This document shows, piece by piece, positions 62,338 through 64,000 of a DNA stretch of 64,000 bases; position 1 is the stretch's first letter, and each line of letters begins with the position of its first letter. Where the stretch lies: contig NZ_BAABAY010000001.1 in the NCBI RefSeq assembly GCF_039537665.1, forward strand, positions 930,001 to 994,000. Direction: 5' to 3'. The notes below the pieces were generated by a model. It searched no databases. It saw only the letters and a program-made list of their open reading frames with translations, and was not told the DNA's origin. The DNA is from Gaetbulibacter_A aestuarii (GTDB taxonomy: Bacteria; Bacteroidota; Bacteroidia; Flavobacteriales; Flavobacteriaceae). The translations under genes and the position numbers were made by a program.

Positions 62338-63330
62338 TTATGTTTTTACTTCGTTTTTTAAAACCGCTCCTTCTTTAAAACTTTTAATATTATCCAGGGT
62401 TGTGGTAGTAATCTTGTCCATGGCTTCCTGAGTAAAAAAGGCTTGATGCGACGTAATTAAAACATTTGGGAAACTCATTAATCTTAAAATCGTTTCGTCT
62501 TTAATAATATGCTCGGAATGATCTTCGAAAAAGAGATTTTCTTCCTGCTCGTAAACATCGATACCCAAATAACCAATTTTATTATTTATCAAACCATCGA
62601 TAACATCATTAGTATCTATAAGCGCCCCGCGACTAGTATTGATAATCATAACGCCCTCTTTCATTTCTGCTATTGAAGATTTGTTTATGATATGTTTGGT
62701 ATGCACATTTAAAGGACAGTGAAGTGAAATGATATCAGATTTTTTAAACAGTTCTTTCAGACTTACAAAAGTTACTCCCAGGTCTTTTAAAGCTTGATTT
62801 TCGTTAATGTCGAAAGCTAAAATCTGAACTCCGAAACCTTGAGCCACATGACAAAATGCAGCACCTATTTGACCTGTACCTATAACGCCAAGTGTTTTTC
62901 CGTGTATGTTAAAACCTATAAGATTCTTCAATGAAAAATTACCCTCACGAACCCGATTGTAGGCCTTATGCGTTTTTCGATTCAGGGTCAGGATTAGGGC
63001 CATGGCATGTTCGGCAACAGCCTCCGGAGAGTAGGCCGGAACCCTCACCACTTTAATATGAGCTTCCCGAGCAGCTTCAAGATCAACATTGTTGTAACCG
63101 GCACAGCGCAAGGCAATCAGCCTGATTCCGTTTTCAGCTAAAATCTTGATAGTTTCTTTATTTACTACATCATTCACAAAAACACAAACAGCATCAAATC
63201 CGGATGTGATTTGTGCTGTTTTTTCATTCAGTGCTGATTCTAAAAAAGTAAAGTCGAAGTGATAATTTTTGTTGTAATTTTCAAAATAATCCTGATCATA
63301 GGATTTGGTGTTAAATACGGCAATTTTCAT
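62338..63330 (-). CDS. ldhA: D-lactate dehydrogenase-like 2-hydroxyacid dehydrogenase
   Basis: The 330-residue protein starts MKIAVFNTKSYDQDYFE, as D-lactate dehydrogenases do, and carries GYNNVDLEAA, the catalytic Arg in NTSRGALIDTNDVI, the NAD motif GVIGTGQIGAAF, the Glu in LGIDVYEQEENLFFED and the His in LITSHQAFFTQEA. It reduces pyruvate to D-lactate. Single gene, with about 110 bases upstream to the SIMPL gene on the same strand. Confidence 0.92.
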   Translation of the reverse strand: MKIAVFNTKSYDQDYFENYNKNYHFDFTFLESALNEKTAQITSGFDAVCVFVNDVVNKETIKILAENGIRLIALRCAGYNNVDLEAAREAHIKVVRVPAYSPEAVAEHAMALILTLNRKTHKAYNRVREGNFSLKNLIGFNIHGKTLGVIGTGQIGAAFCHVAQGFGVQILAFDINENQALKDLGVTFVSLKELFKKSDIISLHCPLNVHTKHIINKSSIAEMKEGVMIINTSRGALIDTNDVIDGLINNKIGYLGIDVYEQEENLFFEDHSEHIIKDETILRLMSFPNVLITSHQAFFTQEAMDKITTTTLDNIKSFKEGAVLKNEVKT

Positions 63331-63441
63331 AATACTAATAGCTTCAGGTTAACGGTTTTGGTGATCCGCCTGAAGTCTAAAGATAGTATTTTCAAAATCA
63401 AAAATTTATGCCTTAATACATCTATTTAAATGGCATAGCAC

Positions 63442-64000
63442 TTATTTAATTTGATACTCTACAAAAAGTGTGGCCCGCACTTTAACCATACCGGTACTTA
63501 TTGCTACAGGTTGATTTGATGCTGAAAAGGCAGCACGATCGTTTTCAGCCAGCGCTTTAGCATTATTCTGAGGTTGTGTTGCAGAAATTTGAACGTTACC
63601 TATTTTTAAAATTTCCTTTTTAGATTCCGGTAGGTTTTGAAGTAATCTATCTGCCAGTAAATTGGCTTTCTGAAGGGCATTTACATAAGCATCATTTTTT
63701 AATTCATCCATTTTTGAATGCGAGTAACTCAATCCGCTAAGATCCAGATTTTCATTACCCAATAAAGCAGTATACATGGTATCGAGTTTTTTCAGATCTT
63801 TTACAGTGACATAAATTGAAGTGCTACTTCTATAACCTTCAAAAACCTTTGAATTATTTACCCAGGTATAACTTTTATTCAAATTTACAGAGGTCGTTAA
63901 AATATCATCCTCCGGAATTCCAAAACTTTTTATGGTTCTCATTAAAGCATTTGATTGGTCTACCAAACAGTTTTTTGATATTTCAATTGATTTATCCAAA
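63442..64000 (-). CDS. SIMPL domain-containing protein (5' part beyond window edge)
   Basis: Only the last 186 or so codons lie in the window; the reading frame stays open to the right edge, so signal peptide and start are missing. The visible part is SIMPL (DUF541): IPEDDILTTSVNLNKSYTWV, IYVTVKDLKKLDTMYTALLG, AYVNALQKANLLADRLLQNL, and VKVRATLFVEYQIK as the closing strand. SIMPL proteins are periplasmic or outer-membrane-associated beta-rich proteins of unclear function; one bacterial member is linked to oxidative stress resistance. Confidence 0.85.
   Translation of the reverse strand, partial: LDKSIEISKNCLVDQSNALMRTIKSFGIPEDDILTTSVNLNKSYTWVNNSKVFEGYRSSTSIYVTVKDLKKLDTMYTALLGNENLDLSGLSYSHSKMDELKNDAYVNALQKANLLADRLLQNLPESKKEILKIGNVQISATQPQNNAKALAENDRAAFSASNQPVAISTGMVKVRATLFVEYQIK

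Overview
This 64 kb window looks like ordinary chromosome from a marine-type Flavobacteriaceae (phylum Bacteroidota). It is AT-rich. It carries a type IX secretion (type B) sorting domain, many lipoproteins with Flavobacteria-style lipoboxes, promoters of the TTG-N18/19-TAnnTTTG type, almost no Shine-Dalgarno signals, and gene blocks typical of the family (acpP-fabF-rnc-IPExxxVDY-pyk, purN-rnhA-pfkB-purF, yicC-gmk-nadD, the moxR/Bat operon). I see no insertion sequence, prophage, integrase or CRISPR array, and only one tRNA. Layout: 1-8718 (minus strand) is a moxR - DUF58 - two-TM Bat protein - batA - batB - batC - batD - batE operon cut by the left edge. 8911-23947 holds envelope and peptide-related genes: a DUF4382 lipoprotein, an M13 peptidase, a short-chain dehydrogenase, an AlbA_2 protein, a DUF1800/DUF1501 pair, an ALDH7-type dehydrogenase, an isoaspartyl peptidase, a large T9SS-secreted protein, an EEP-fold phosphatase/nuclease and a YciI lipoprotein. 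23958-36137 is housekeeping: CYTH protein, dinB, pyk, IPExxxVDY, rnc, fabF, acpP, purN, rnhA with a viroplasmin domain, a PfkB kinase, a long purF, and sod. 36270-45851 has an AddA-like helicase/nuclease and an AddB-like nuclease separated by kbl and a highly expressed OmpA/TSP3 porin, then an alpha/beta hydrolase. 45947-52084 has an NrtR/AraR-like Nudix regulator, tRNA-Ala(GGC), gpsA, a duplicated-domain lipoprotein, a 3-hydroxyisobutyrate-dehydrogenase-like gene, nadD, gmk and yicC. 52237-57888 is the most accessory-looking part: a formylglycine-generating-enzyme-like lipoprotein, a secreted parallel beta-helix protein and an AraC regulator packed head to tail, then an aldehyde dehydrogenase with a cysteine-free ArsC-like protein. 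57894-64000 has an MscS channel, CsbD, a TPR histidine kinase/response regulator pair, a TonB-C-like protein, a D-lactate dehydrogenase and a SIMPL protein cut by the right edge. Points most worth a second look: two near-identical approximately 74-nt units with their own terminators between purF and sod (candidate tandem small RNAs); the FGE/beta-helix/AraC cassette with no sulfatase in view; the cysteine-less ArsC-like protein; two inverted repeats over the promoter of the Nudix regulator, whose catalytic box is degenerate; a sigma-54-like promoter in front of the internally duplicated lipoprotein; and several families of palindromic intergenic repeats. No obviously new defence or mobile system was recognised. 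All assignments come from reading the translated sequences and motifs; no database search was run.
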